NCBI RefSeq assembly: GCF_036226885.1
Contig: NZ_CP109027.1
Coordinates: 5,456,001-5,520,000, forward strand
Direction of reading: 5' to 3'
DNA length: 64,000 nt
DNA from: Streptomyces sp. NBC_00663
GTDB taxonomy: Bacteria > Actinomycetota > Actinomycetes > Streptomycetales > Streptomycetaceae
In this document: in pieces, positions 1-8,423 of the stretch
How positions within the stretch are numbered: position 1 is the stretch's first letter
Layout of the letters: every line of letters starts with the position of its first letter
Notes under the pieces: model-generated
What the model saw: only the letters and a program-made list of their open reading frames with translations
Told to the model about the DNA's origin: nothing
Databases searched by the model: none
Program-made: the position numbers and the translations under genes

Positions 1-806
1 GCCTTGAGGTACTTGTCGTAGATCGGGCTGTCACCCGACGCGCCGAGCAGCGCGGACACGGCGCCGCCGGCGCTGGTGCCGGTGGAGACGATCCGGTCGA
101 CGTTGCCGGGGATACGGCCCTTGTTGAAGCGCACGTACCGTACGGCGGCCTTCAGGTCCACGATGACGGCGGGCGCGGTGCCGTAGAACTCGCCGGCGGA
201 ATTGGTGAGGGTGCGGCCGCGGGCGCCGGGCTCCACGACGACGTATCCGGCCGCCAGAGCCAGGGTGCCCAGGTCGACCATCTTGCCGCCGTTCTGCTGG
301 GCGGAGCTGCCGGACTCGGTGCCGCCGGCGGAGGCCGAGGCGCTGGGGGAGGCACTGGCCGAGGCGCCGCCACCGCCGGATCCGGTCGGCATGCCGGTCG
401 AGCCGCCGCCCACGCCGGTGGCCGAGGCGACGGAGGAGGGCATGTACCCGCCGACATGGTTGGCGAAGAGGATCGGCGCGTCGGACGCGTCCACCGCCTT
501 GCCGTCGATCTCGACCGGAACGCTGACGTTCAGGCTCTGGTACTCCTCGTCCACCGGGTTGGCGACGTAGGTGAGGGCCTTCCAGAAGTGGTAGGCCACC
601 TCGTGGTCGGTGCCGGCGGCGTCCGCGATCGTGGCCGTCACCTTGGTGTAGCCGTCCGGGTCGAAGACCAGGCTGTCGTCCGTGCTGTCCGAGGCGCTGT
701 CGGTCGCCGCGCCGGCGCTCAGGGCAATGCCCCCGACCGCCGCGGCGCCCGCCGTCGCGCCGATGCCGATGACGACGTTCCTGCGCTTGATTGCCCTGTG
801 CTTCAC
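1..806 (-). CDS. Secreted subtype B tannase-like esterase (3' end missing)
   Basis: This is the N-terminal ~268 residues of an exported serine esterase; the gene runs off the left edge. The GTG start is followed by a twin-arginine-type signal (KRRNVVIG, then an Ala/Gly-rich hydrophobic stretch), so Tat export is likely. Near residue 244 is GTSAGGA, the G-x-S-x-G nucleophile elbow in the form usual for bacterial subtype B tannases and related carboxylesterases. A Gly/Ser/Ala low-complexity insert lies at roughly residues 130-165, where such enzymes carry a variable loop. The catalytic Asp/His would lie outside the window. Family assignment rests on the nucleophile motif and overall pattern; the true substrate could be another aromatic ester. 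Confidence 0.72.
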   Translation of the reverse strand, partial: MKHRAIKRRNVVIGIGATAGAAAVGGIALSAGAATDSASDSTDDSLVFDPDGYTKVTATIADAAGTDHEVAYHFWKALTYVANPVDEEYQSLNVSVPVEIDGKAVDASDAPILFANHVGGYMPSSVASATGVGGGSTGMPTGSGGGGASASASPSASASAGGTESGSSAQQNGGKMVDLGTLALAAGYVVVEPGARGRTLTNSAGEFYGTAPAVIVDLKAAVRYVRFNKGRIPGNVDRIVSTGTSAGGAVSALLGASGDSPIYDKYLK

Positions 807-974
807 GGTTGGCTCCCTCGGCGGCTTCTGCTTACGGAAGCGAACGTATCCAGAGTGCGGACAAAATTGCCAACAATCCGTGGGTATTCTCAGGGACTGC
901 TCAGATTCTCAGCGGCCGCACAGGCTTCTCTCATCTCCTCTCACCCGCACTCCGGTCTTCCGGGGCCGGTCCAT

Positions 975-989
975 CTGACGTACCGTCAG
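975..989. promoter_or_regulatory. CTGACG-TAC-CGTCAG operator (site 1)
   Basis: Perfect 6+3+6 inverted repeat ending 5 bp before the ATG of the DoxX-like gene. It matches seven other copies in the window. A TACCGT hexamer inside it lies 8 nt before the ATG and could be a -10 element of a leaderless transcript, so bound repressor would cover the promoter. Confidence 0.8.
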
Positions 990-994
990 ATCTC

Positions 995-1441
995 ATGGAC
1001 ACGATCTGGCTCACCGGTGCGGAATGGCTGGCCGTCCTGCGCATAGGTCTCGGGCTGTGGTGGCTGGAGAGCTGGCGGCACAAGGACAAGAAGACGTGGT
1101 TCGAGGGCGGCGGGATCACCTGGGCCGCGGACATCGCCGCCAAGCACCGGTGGACCCCGGTCCGCAGCGGCTTCGACGTGGTCGTGACGCCGCGCCCGAA
1201 GACGATGGCGTACGTCGTCGCCTACGCGGAACTGGCCCTCGGCCTCGGTCTGGTCCTCGGTCTGCTCACGCCCGTCGCCCTGGTCGGCGGGCTGCTGCTC
1301 AACGCCCTCTACTTCACGCTCATGATCCACGACTGGGCCGAGCAGGGGCAGAACTCGATGATGGCGCTGATCTCGGTGGTCGGCCTGTTCGGGATGTCCT
1401 GGCAGACATGGTCGCTGGACAGCGCGCTGGGCTGGTTCTGA
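995..1441 (+). CDS. DoxX-like four-helix membrane protein
   Basis: 148-residue protein with about four hydrophobic segments (near residues 7-22, 70-90, 92-112 and 120-140) and a charged loop after the first helix (SWRHKDKKTWFEGG). Length and pattern fit small DoxX/DoxD-like integral membrane proteins, whose biochemical role is usually redox-linked but undefined. The ATG was chosen because it directly follows operator site 1. The stop overlaps the next ATG by one base (TGATG), so it is translationally coupled to the DUF35 gene. The coupling suggests a role in the acyl-CoA catabolic regulon, but I cannot name a reaction. Confidence 0.7.
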   Translation: MDTIWLTGAEWLAVLRIGLGLWWLESWRHKDKKTWFEGGGITWAADIAAKHRWTPVRSGFDVVVTPRPKTMAYVVAYAELALGLGLVLGLLTPVALVGGLLLNALYFTLMIHDWAEQGQNSMMALISVVGLFGMSWQTWSLDSALGWF

Positions 1442-1836
1442 TGAGCGCGGCGCGGCACAACGTCCCCGAGGCCGACGCCTTCACCCGTACGTACTGGGAC
1501 GCGGCGGCGGAGGGCACCCTTGTGATCCGCCACTGCCGCGCCTGCGACCGCCCCCACCACTACCCCCGCGAGTTCTGCCCGCACTGCTGGAGCGAGGACG
1601 TGCAATGGCGGCCGGCGAGCGGCCGGGCCGAGCTCTACACATGGTCCGTCGTCCACCGCAACGACCTGCCGCCCTTCGGCGAGCGCACCCCGTACATCGC
1701 CGCGGTCGTCCAACTCGCCGAGGGACCGCGGATGATGACGGAGGTGGTGGACGCCCCGCCCGAGACCCTGTGCGCGGGCATGGAACTCCAGGCCGGCTTC
1801 CGCGACGGGATCCCGGTGTTCCGGCCCCGGGGATGA
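1441..1836 (+). CDS. DUF35 OB-fold / zinc-ribbon acyl-CoA-associated protein
   Basis: 131-residue protein with an N-terminal rubredoxin-like zinc ribbon (CRAC near residues 31-34, CPHC near 46-49) followed by an OB fold containing the family pattern AELYTWSVVHR and PYIAAVVQL. DUF35 proteins partner thiolase-fold lipid-transfer proteins (for example ChsH2-Ltp2 retro-aldolases of steroid side-chain degradation) or act as acyl-CoA-binding accessory subunits. No thiolase is adjacent, but a lipid-transfer-type thiolase lies 3.6 kb downstream at 5420-6586 under the same operator type. That pairing is inference. Confidence 0.85.
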   Translation: MSAARHNVPEADAFTRTYWDAAAEGTLVIRHCRACDRPHHYPREFCPHCWSEDVQWRPASGRAELYTWSVVHRNDLPPFGERTPYIAAVVQLAEGPRMMTEVVDAPPETLCAGMELQAGFRDGIPVFRPRG

Positions 1837-1880
1837 TCGACGGCCCCCTTTTTTGCGGCGCCGCGGTATTCAATGGCCCG

Positions 1881-2489
1881 ATGGCTCCTACACGCGCACG
1901 GACCCCGAGTCCCCACCCGGCCCCCGAAGTGCTCGGACACGGGCTGCGGTTGAGCCCCTGGGACCCGGACTCCGAGGCCGACGCCGCGACCTGGCTGCGC
2001 GCCCGCGCCGACCCCGAGTTCCGGCGCTGGAACACCCCGCTGAAACTGGTCACCGACCTCGCGAGCTCCCACGCCTCACTGCGTGCGGTGGCGGAACGCA
2101 TGGCGGACGGCGAGAACGTGTCCTTCCGCGTCGCGGACGCGGCGAGCGGTACGACGCTCGGGCACCTCGGCGTCAACGCGATCGACCCCGTCATGCGCGT
2201 CGCCCGCGTCGGCTACTGGGTGCTGCCCGAGGCCCGCGGCCACCGGGTCGCCGCCCGCGCCCTCGTGCTCGCCTCCCGCTGGGCCTTCACCGAGCTGCGC
2301 CTGCACCGCCTCGAACTGGGCCACGCCCTCGGCCACGAGGCGTCCTGCCGGGTCGCCGAGCGCTGCGGCTACCCCTACGAGGGAACCCTGCGGGGTGCGA
2401 TGTTCGAGTCGGGCAGGATGGACGCCTTCCGGGACGTCCATCTGCACGCCCGGCTGGCGAGCGACCCGGAACCGGGGGATCCGCGATGA
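1881..2489 (+). CDS. GNAT acetyltransferase, RimJ/RimL type
   Basis: 202-residue N-acetyltransferase. It has the RimJ/RimL-type layout: substrate-binding N-terminus, then GHLGVNAID and ARVGYWVLPEARGHRVAARA (acetyl-CoA pyrophosphate loop of motif A), then LHRLELGHALGHEASCRVAERCGYPYEGTLRG-type motif B with the usual N replaced by H/E. Likely acetylates an amino group of a protein N-terminus or small molecule. An in-frame ATG at 1833 would add 16 residues; I prefer 1881 because the fold begins soon after it, although neither start has a good ribosome-binding site. The stop overlaps the next ATG (ATGA). Confidence 0.78.
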   Translation: MAPTRARTPSPHPAPEVLGHGLRLSPWDPDSEADAATWLRARADPEFRRWNTPLKLVTDLASSHASLRAVAERMADGENVSFRVADAASGTTLGHLGVNAIDPVMRVARVGYWVLPEARGHRVAARALVLASRWAFTELRLHRLELGHALGHEASCRVAERCGYPYEGTLRGAMFESGRMDAFRDVHLHARLASDPEPGDPR

Positions 2490-3394
2490 GCTGGCACATC
2501 ACCGAGGACCTCGACGCCTTCCTCGCCCGCACCGGCGCCTTCCTGCGCTCCCGTCCGGTGCTGCACACGGTCCAGCTGACGGTGACCGAGCGGCTGCGGA
2601 CGTACGGGAGCAGGGCGTACGGCGACGAGGCGCCGGTCTTCGGCGTGCTGGAACAGGACGGAGCCCCCCGGGCGGCCTGGTTCCGCACCCCGCCCCACTG
2701 GCTGACGCTCACCCCGCTCGCCGCCGAGGAGGCCGCCGCCCTCGCCGCGCACCTCTCCGACCTCGGGCACCGGCTCCCCGGTGTCTCCGCCGACCGCGGC
2801 ACCGCCGTCGCCTTCGCCGAGGCCTGGCGGCGGCACACCGGTGCCGAGGTCGCCCTCTGGCAGCACCAACGCCTCTACCGGCTGGACGCGTTGACACCGC
2901 CCGACCCGATGCCGCCGGGCCGGGCCAGGATCGCGGGCAAGGCGGACCGGGAACTGCTGGTGCGCTGGTTCGACGGCTTCCTCGACGACGTCGGCAAGAC
3001 CGGCGCAGGCGACCCCGAGGCCTGGGCCGACGCCCGCGTCGAACACGGCGGCGCCCTGCTCTGGGAAACCCCGGACGGCGTCCCCGTCTCCCTGGCCGCG
3101 GCGCACCCGAGCGTCGCCGGACAGGTCCGCGTCGGCCCCGTCTACACCCCGCCGGAGCTGCGCGGACGCGGCTACGCCGGGGCCGCGACCGCCGCCGTCA
3201 GCCGGGCCGCCCGGGAGGCCGGTGCCGAGGAGGTGCTGCTCTTCGCGGACCTGGCCAACGCGACGAGCAACGGCGTGTATCTGCGGGTCGGCTATCGCGG
3301 GGTCGCCGACTTCGCGGTCTACGACTTCTCCACCCCGCGGCCGTCTCAGGGCCAGAGCAGCTCCCGCGTCCAGCCGTCCTCGGTACGGCGGTAG
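2486..3394 (+). CDS. GNAT acetyltransferase with N-terminal extension
   Basis: 302-residue protein. The first ~150 residues are a degenerate acetyltransferase-like half; the C-terminal half (about 160-285) has the acetyl-CoA site VGPVYTPPELRGRGYAGAAT, ending with SNGVYLRVGYRGVADF. Two-lobe GNATs of this kind are common in actinobacteria and have varied or unknown substrates. It is translationally coupled to the upstream GNAT by a 4-bp ATGA overlap. The last ~16 codons overlap the end of the converging oxidase gene by 49 bp; the low-complexity tail there is probably an incidental extension rather than a conserved part. Confidence 0.78.
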   Translation: MSWHITEDLDAFLARTGAFLRSRPVLHTVQLTVTERLRTYGSRAYGDEAPVFGVLEQDGAPRAAWFRTPPHWLTLTPLAAEEAAALAAHLSDLGHRLPGVSADRGTAVAFAEAWRRHTGAEVALWQHQRLYRLDALTPPDPMPPGRARIAGKADRELLVRWFDGFLDDVGKTGAGDPEAWADARVEHGGALLWETPDGVPVSLAAAHPSVAGQVRVGPVYTPPELRGRGYAGAATAAVSRAAREAGAEEVLLFADLANATSNGVYLRVGYRGVADFAVYDFSTPRPSQGQSSSRVQPSSVRR

Positions 3395-4014
3395 CGGAGC
3401 CGTACATGCTGCCGCCGGGCGTCCCCCTGGAAGAACTCCACCTCCTCGGGGACGAGCCGGTACAGCGTCCAGGACGCCACGGGAGCGTCCGGCTCCCGCT
3501 GCGCCCGCTCCCAGGCCGCCTGCGAGGTGCGCGCCAGTTCCTCCACCGAGCCCAGGACCTCGCTCTGCCGCCCGGTGAGCGCGGCGGCGAGCGCGCCGGT
3601 CGACCGGGCGTGCAGATCCGCTTGCCCCTCGACGGAGGGTGCGGCGGTCACCGGCCCCCGCACCCGCACCTGACGGCCGAGCACCGGCCAGTAGAAGCCG
3701 AGGGCGGCGTACGGCCGGGCCGCCAGCTGTCCGCCCTTGCGGCTGTGGGAGTGGCTGGCGAAGGCCCACCCGTCCGCGTCGGCGCCGTGCAGCATCACGG
3801 TCCGTACGTCCGGGTTGCCCGCCGCGTCCGAGGTCGCGAGGGACATGGTGTGCGGCTCGCTCTGCCCGGCCGCCACCGCCTCCGTGAACCAGGTGGTGAA
3901 CAGGGCCAGGGGCGCCGGGGGCGCGGAAGCCGGGTCGAAGGCCGGCAGCGTGGTGACCTCCGGGTCCCACACCCGCAGCGACCTCAGCGACTCGTGAAGA
4001 TCCGGGGTTTCCAT
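3346..4014 (-). CDS. Pyridoxamine 5'-phosphate oxidase family protein
   Basis: 222-residue FMN-binding split-barrel protein resembling PdxH, which oxidises pyridoxamine/pyridoxine 5'-phosphate to PLP. Supporting features are PDVRTVMLHG, the FMN-phosphate region ASHSHSRKGGQL, ALGFYWPVLGRQVRVRG, and the C-terminal PdxH-type EFFQGDARRQHVRLRYRR (within the usual EFWQG..R.HDR..Y block). The family D in HDR is replaced by V, so it may be a paralogue rather than the housekeeping enzyme. The ATG at 4014 gives the usual family length. It converges on, and overlaps, the acetyltransferase gene. Confidence 0.8.
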   Translation of the reverse strand: METPDLHESLRSLRVWDPEVTTLPAFDPASAPPAPLALFTTWFTEAVAAGQSEPHTMSLATSDAAGNPDVRTVMLHGADADGWAFASHSHSRKGGQLAARPYAALGFYWPVLGRQVRVRGPVTAAPSVEGQADLHARSTGALAAALTGRQSEVLGSVEELARTSQAAWERAQREPDAPVASWTLYRLVPEEVEFFQGDARRQHVRLRYRRTEDGWTRELLWP

Positions 4015-4086
4015 GCCCCGATTCTCGCCTGCGCGGCGGTGCGGGGGTGTTTCCTGGGGCGTGGAACCACTGGGGCAGGGGAGACG

Positions 4087-5415
4087 ATGGTGAAACGCAT
4101 GTCCGGTACGGCGCTCAGCGCCGCGTCCGTCCTCCTCGCGAGCCTCACCGCCTGCACCGGAACCGGGGGAACCGCGTCCCCCTCCATCACCGCGCCCGCG
4201 GTCTTCTACCTCCGCCCGCCGGGCGACAAGGCGGGCCCGCACGACAAGATGCCGTACTCCCTGGTGGCGGAGGACACCGGCGGTCCCGGCGCGCGCACGC
4301 TCACCGCGGACGTGCCCAAGGGCGCGGAGGACACCGTCGTGATCCGCAAGTACGGGGGCTGCACCGGCAGTTCGGCGCACGTCACCTGCGAGGTCGACGG
4401 CGACTACAGCAACTGGGCCGACGCGCCCCGCGCCAAGGTGGTGGCCGCGAAGGGGGCGAAGGCCGGCGACTCGGCGGTGGTGACGTACACGTACACGACC
4501 AAGGGCGGCGAGAAGCTCACCGCGCGGACCCGTTTCGTCGTCGGTGAGCCGGTCGTGGAGGCGGTGGCGCCGGAGTCGGTGGACGACGTCCGCCCCGGCT
4601 CCCGTCTCACCGAGCCGATCGTGGTCCGCAACACGGGCGAGGTCCCGGCGCGCGGCCTGGGCCTGGAACTGCGCGTCAGCGGCACGGAGTTCGACACCCG
4701 GTACGCCAACTGCCGCTACCCGGGCCTCCAGAAGGGGACCATCGCCGTCTGTGAGTTCCCGGACCTCGTCCTGGACCCGGGCGAGACGGTCACCCTCGCC
4801 CCCGCCCTCGGTATCCGCGCGCCCGAGACGCGGATGTACACCTCCTACGGCAAGGACGTCTGGGCGCTGGACATGGGCCCGGGCCACTACGCGACGGTCC
4901 ACAAGGGCGGCGACCACGGGGAGGGCCCGGCGCTTGAGCCGCGGCCCTTCGGCAAGGACACCGGCGACGCCTTCGTGGCGGGCGGCGGCTCCACTTATGT
5001 CGTCCTCGACACCTACGCCGACTACGAGGTGTCCGCGGTCGACCTGAAGGGCGACCCTGGCGACAAGAAGACCTTCGAGATCGAGGTCCACAACAACGGC
5101 CCCGCGGACGTCGGCTCCCCGGTCCGCCTCGTCTTCGAGCCTCCGCTCGGCATGTCGATGGTGAAGCAGCCCATGACGGAGTACGACGACGGCGTCTACG
5201 AGCCGTACTGCGAGAGCAACGGCTTCACCTACACCTGTGACGTGAAGTCCCTGAAGCCGGGGGAGAGCCAGAGCCTGGAGTTCACGATGACCCTCGGCGA
5301 TCCGGGCGAGGGCACCCTGACCCTGGAGAACAAGAAGCCGTTCGGCCCCTGGGACGTGGGCCGCCGTGACCCGGACGCGGGCAATGACACGGCCGTCATC
5401 AGGGTGTCGCGATGA
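4087..5415 (+). CDS. Secreted lipoprotein with CARDB-like repeats
   Basis: 442-residue exported protein. A short signal peptide ends in a lipobox (LTAC, Cys near residue 23), so it should be anchored to the outer face of the membrane. The rest is beta-rich and contains two or three immunoglobulin-like/CARDB-like units, each with VVRNTGEVPARGLGLEL- or IEVHNNGPADVGSPVRL-type strands followed by paired cysteines (for example CRYPGLQKGTIAVC, CESNGFTYTC) that probably form disulphides. No catalytic motif is visible. GGGGAGACG precedes the ATG. It ends 4 bp from the converging thiolase gene. Likely an adhesion or ligand-binding surface protein; function unknown. Confidence 0.75.
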   Translation: MVKRMSGTALSAASVLLASLTACTGTGGTASPSITAPAVFYLRPPGDKAGPHDKMPYSLVAEDTGGPGARTLTADVPKGAEDTVVIRKYGGCTGSSAHVTCEVDGDYSNWADAPRAKVVAAKGAKAGDSAVVTYTYTTKGGEKLTARTRFVVGEPVVEAVAPESVDDVRPGSRLTEPIVVRNTGEVPARGLGLELRVSGTEFDTRYANCRYPGLQKGTIAVCEFPDLVLDPGETVTLAPALGIRAPETRMYTSYGKDVWALDMGPGHYATVHKGGDHGEGPALEPRPFGKDTGDAFVAGGGSTYVVLDTYADYEVSAVDLKGDPGDKKTFEIEVHNNGPADVGSPVRLVFEPPLGMSMVKQPMTEYDDGVYEPYCESNGFTYTCDVKSLKPGESQSLEFTMTLGDPGEGTLTLENKKPFGPWDVGRRDPDAGNDTAVIRVSR

Positions 5416-5419
5416 CGGT

Positions 5420-6586
5420 TCATCCCCGCCCCAGGATCACCGTCCCCGATGAGCAGAACCAGCCTCCGGTGCCGGACGCCACCGCCAGTTCCGGCAAGGT
5501 TCCGTCCTTCCGGCGGACTTGCCGCTCGCCCGCCTCGCCCCGTAGCTGCCGTACCGCCTCCACCAGTAGGAACAGGCCGCGCATGCCGGGGTGTTGGGCC
5601 GAGAGTCCGCCCCCGTCCGTGTTCACGGGAAGCTCCCGCGCCTGGACGTAGGCCCCGCCTTCGCCCTTCTTGCAGAAGCCGAGGTCCTCCAGTGTCACCA
5701 GGGTCATGTAGGTGAACGCGTCGTAGATCTCCGCCAGTTCGATCTCGCTCGGCCGCACGCCCGCCCGCTCGAACGCCAGCCGGCCGCTCACCGCCGCCGG
5801 GGAGACCGTGAAGTCCGGCCACTCGGACATCGTGGCGTGGGAGACGTGTTCCCCGGTGCCGAGGATCCGGACGGGGGTTGCCCGGCTGTCCCGTACGTAC
5901 TCCTCGGCCGCCAGCAGCACCGCCGCGCCGCCGTCGGAGCGGAGGCAGCAGTGCAGCTTGGTGAAGGGGTCCGCGATCATCGGGCCGGACAGGACGTCGT
6001 CCACCGTGATCGGGTCGCGGAACATGGCCTCCGGGTTCCGGGCCGCGTTCTCCCGCGCCTGGACCGCCACCTCCGCCAACTGCTCGACGGTCGTGCCGTG
6101 TTCGATCATGTGGCGGCGGGCCGCCATCGCGTACTTGGCGATCAGGGTGTGGCCGTAAGGGACCTCGAACTGGAGCGGCCCCCGGGCGCCGTACGAGAGG
6201 TTCCCGGTCCGTCGGCCCGCCTTGATGTCCGCCCTCGCCGTCGAGCCGTAGACCAGCAGCACGGCGTTGGCGTGGCCCGCGGCTATCGCGTCCGCCGCGT
6301 GGGCCGCCATCACCTCCCACGTCGAGCCGCCGACCGAGGTGGAGTCGACCCAGGTGGGGCGCAGCCCCAGGTACTCGGCCACCTCCACCGGTGCCAGCAC
6401 CCCGGTGCCCGCCGACGCGAAGCCGTCCACCACGGACCGGTCGAGCCCCGAGTCCGCCAGCGCGCGGCGGGCCGCCTGGGCGTGCAGAGTGTACGGCGTC
6501 GCGTCGTCCACCCGGCCGCAGTCGGAGAGGGCGACGCCGACCACGGCGACCTTCCGGGCGCCCGCCGTCATCAATGAGGCAGCCAT
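5420..6586 (-). CDS. Lipid-transfer (SCPx/Ltp)-type thiolase, non-decarboxylating
   Basis: 388-residue thiolase-fold protein. The expected nucleophile-cysteine region reads STSVGGSTWEVMAAH and has no Cys, which is characteristic of Ltp/SCPx-type thiolase-like proteins rather than acetyl-CoA acetyltransferases. The C-terminal half keeps EIYDAFTYM and NTDGGGLSAQHPGM, the latter matching the family GGG loop. Characterised relatives (Ltp2) cleave beta-hydroxyacyl-CoA by a retro-aldol reaction together with a DUF35 subunit. GGGAGAGG precedes the ATG by about 8 bases. It is divergent from the acyl-CoA dehydrogenase with operator site 2 between them, so the two are probably co-controlled. Confidence 0.85.
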   Translation of the reverse strand: MAASLMTAGARKVAVVGVALSDCGRVDDATPYTLHAQAARRALADSGLDRSVVDGFASAGTGVLAPVEVAEYLGLRPTWVDSTSVGGSTWEVMAAHAADAIAAGHANAVLLVYGSTARADIKAGRRTGNLSYGARGPLQFEVPYGHTLIAKYAMAARRHMIEHGTTVEQLAEVAVQARENAARNPEAMFRDPITVDDVLSGPMIADPFTKLHCCLRSDGGAAVLLAAEEYVRDSRATPVRILGTGEHVSHATMSEWPDFTVSPAAVSGRLAFERAGVRPSEIELAEIYDAFTYMTLVTLEDLGFCKKGEGGAYVQARELPVNTDGGGLSAQHPGMRGLFLLVEAVRQLRGEAGERQVRRKDGTLPELAVASGTGGWFCSSGTVILGRG

Positions 6587-6633
6587 GAATGACCTCTCCC
6601 TCGCTCTGTGCTTATCGACCCACCACTCCTAAT

Positions 6634-6648
6634 ATGACGGACCGTCAG
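6634..6648. promoter_or_regulatory. ATGACGG-A-CCGTCAG operator (site 2)
   Basis: Core TGACGG-A-CCGTCA is a perfect inverted repeat in the 83-bp gap between the divergent thiolase and acyl-CoA dehydrogenase genes. The sequence TAATAT at 6630-6635, a good -10 candidate, abuts it on the plus strand, so the operator would cover the transcription start of the dehydrogenase operon. Confidence 0.85.
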
Positions 6649-6669
6649 ATCCGGAGGGAAGGGGTCGCC

Positions 6670-7845
6670 ATGGACGCCGGCTTCACCGCCGAACAGGACG
6701 AGATCCGCCGCACCCTGCGCGAACTCCTCCACAAGCGCTGCGGGGCGGAGGAGCTGCGGGCCGCCGTCGACACCCCCGCCGGCCATGACCCGGCCCTGTG
6801 GACCGCCCTCTCCGAACAGCTCGGCCTGCCGGGCCTCGCCCTGCCCGAGGCGTACGGCGGTGTCGGCTGCTCCGTCACCGAACTCGCCCTCGCGGCAGAG
6901 GAGACGGGGCGCGTACTGGCGCCGTCCCCACTGCTTGCCACCGCCGTGCTCGTCGCCCCGTTGATCCTGGCCCTCGGCACCGACGCCCAGCGCGCCGACC
7001 TCCTGCCCCGGATCGCCTCCGGCGCCCTGACCGCCGCCCTCGCCGCCCCCGCCGCGGGCCTCGCCCTCACCGGCGACAACCGCGGGGACTGGGCCGGTGG
7101 CGGACGCGCGGGAGGTGTGCAGGCGCGGCGGGCGGGGGCGGGCTGGACGCTGTACGGGGAGGTCGCGCCGGTGCCGGACGGCCACCGTGCGGGCCTGCTG
7201 CTGGTCGCCGCGCACACCGGCGGCTTCGCCCGCTCCCGCACTCTTCTCTTCCTCGTCGCCGGTGACGCCGAAGGGCTCGCCCGCACCCGGCAGACGGCAC
7301 TCGACGCGACGCGCGCGCTCGGCCGCCTCCAGTTCCGGCACGTCGAAGCCGAGCCGCTCGGCGACCAGGAGGGCGCGGACGTGCCCGGCGCGCTCGCCCG
7401 GGTCGGGGACGCCGCCGCCGCCGTCCTCGCCTGCGAGGCCGTCGGGGCCGCGGACCGCGTGCTGGAGCGGACGGTCGAGTACGTGAAGCAGCGCGAGCAG
7501 TTCGGACGGGCGATCGGGTCCTTCCAGGCGGTCAAGCACCGGCTGGCCGACGTCTACGTCCAGGTGCAGGCGGCCCGGTCGGCCGCCTACTACGCGGCCT
7601 GGGCCGCCGCCCACGGGGAACGCGTCGGCGGGCTCGCCCTCGCGCAGGGCCTGGAGGCGCTCAGAAGCTCCGCGGGTGAGGCGATCCAGCTGCACGGCGG
7701 CATCGGGTTCACCTGGGAGCACGACGTCCAGCTGTACTTCAAGCGGGCCGCCGGGGACGAGCTGCTGTTCGGGCCGGCCCATCGGCTGCGGGCGCACGCC
7801 GCCGACGCGGCCGCACTGTTCACGGCGACGGAGGTGCCGGTGTGA
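6670..7845 (+). CDS. Acyl-CoA dehydrogenase (FadE-type)
   Basis: 391-residue FAD enzyme that introduces a double bond alpha,beta to a CoA thioester. Visible features are the N-terminal helical domain (ALPEAYGGVG), the C-terminal family signature KQREQFGRAIGSFQAVKH (about residues 276-293) and QLHGGIGFTWEHDVQLYFKRA near 345. The middle beta domain is divergent and carries an Ala/Gly/Arg-rich stretch (near 138-165), as in actinobacterial FadE proteins that act as heteromers or on bulky substrates. The ATG has GGAGGGAAGGGG upstream. It is translationally coupled to the next gene (GTGA) and under operator site 2. Confidence 0.9.
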   Translation: MDAGFTAEQDEIRRTLRELLHKRCGAEELRAAVDTPAGHDPALWTALSEQLGLPGLALPEAYGGVGCSVTELALAAEETGRVLAPSPLLATAVLVAPLILALGTDAQRADLLPRIASGALTAALAAPAAGLALTGDNRGDWAGGGRAGGVQARRAGAGWTLYGEVAPVPDGHRAGLLLVAAHTGGFARSRTLLFLVAGDAEGLARTRQTALDATRALGRLQFRHVEAEPLGDQEGADVPGALARVGDAAAAVLACEAVGAADRVLERTVEYVKQREQFGRAIGSFQAVKHRLADVYVQVQAARSAAYYAAWAAAHGERVGGLALAQGLEALRSSAGEAIQLHGGIGFTWEHDVQLYFKRAAGDELLFGPAHRLRAHAADAAALFTATEVPV

Positions 7846-8309
7846 TCGGCGAGAAGACGGTGCAGCGCATTTCGTCCACGCGGGGCTTCGCCAAGGTCGC
7901 CCCGCATGTCATCCCCGCCCTCGACCGGGCCGTCCACCGCCTCACCCGGGGGAAGGTCATCCTCAGCGCCCAGATGCTGCCGGGCGTCATCCTCACCTCG
8001 ACCGGCGCCCGCAGCGGCCAGGTCCGCCGCTCCCCGCTCGCCTGCATGCCCGAGGCGGACGGCACCTGGATCCTCATCGGCTCCAACTTCGGCCGCCCCG
8101 GCCACCCCGCCTGGACCGCCAACCTCCTCGCCCACCCGGACGCCGGGATCAGCTGGAAGGGCACGGACATCCCGGTGCGGGCCCGGCTGCTGGAGGGGGA
8201 GGAGCGGGCGGCCGTATGGCAGCGCCTGCTGACGTTCTGGCCGCCGTACGCCACCTATCAGTCCCGGGTGGAGCGCGAGATACGCGTCTTCCGGATCACC
8301 CGCCGGTAG
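7842..8309 (+). CDS. Deazaflavin-dependent nitroreductase-family protein
   Basis: 155-residue split beta-barrel protein of the F420H2-dependent quinone reductase/Ddn family. It shows the typical LTSTGARSGQVRRSPL motif (residues ~52-67), then IGSNFGRPGHPAWTANLLAHPDA, which binds F420 in known members, and ATYQSRVEREIRVFRI at the end. It should reduce a quinone-like or enone substrate with F420H2. The GTG start overlaps the dehydrogenase stop by 4 bp, so both enzymes are made from one mRNA. fbiC at 34700 shows the host makes the F420 precursor. Confidence 0.85.
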   Translation: MIGEKTVQRISSTRGFAKVAPHVIPALDRAVHRLTRGKVILSAQMLPGVILTSTGARSGQVRRSPLACMPEADGTWILIGSNFGRPGHPAWTANLLAHPDAGISWKGTDIPVRARLLEGEERAAVWQRLLTFWPPYATYQSRVEREIRVFRITRR

Positions 8310-8333
8310 GCACAGCTGCTCCCGCATGACGAA

Positions 8334-8381
8334 GGCAGGCGGCGGCCCGTCCGGAGGGTGCCGGACGGACCACCGCCTGCC
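8334..8381. terminator. Bidirectional terminator hairpin
   Basis: Long GC-rich hairpin: GGCAGGCGG (8334-8342) pairs with CCGCCTGCC (8373-8381), with an inner CCCGTCCGG/CCGGACGG stem. It lies between the converging deazaflavin enzyme and TetR genes and could end both transcripts. Confidence 0.7.
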
Positions 8382-8423
8382 GGACAGGACGGGGTGTCTG
8401 AAAAGACGGGAGAGGGGCCGCTG

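Noticed and set aside
1833..1880. Upstream ATG for the acetyltransferase
   Set aside because: The extra 16 residues (with Cys/Phe-rich content) are not fold-like and lack a clear ribosome-binding site; kept only as an alternative.
2083..5415. Very long open frames antisense or frame-shifted to real genes (for example 2083-5415 upstream part, 9877-12288 minus, 17145-20648 plus, 30375-33545 plus, 34676-37663 minus)
   Set aside because: Arg/Gly/Pro-rich translations with no domain, overlapping well-supported genes; expected at this GC content.
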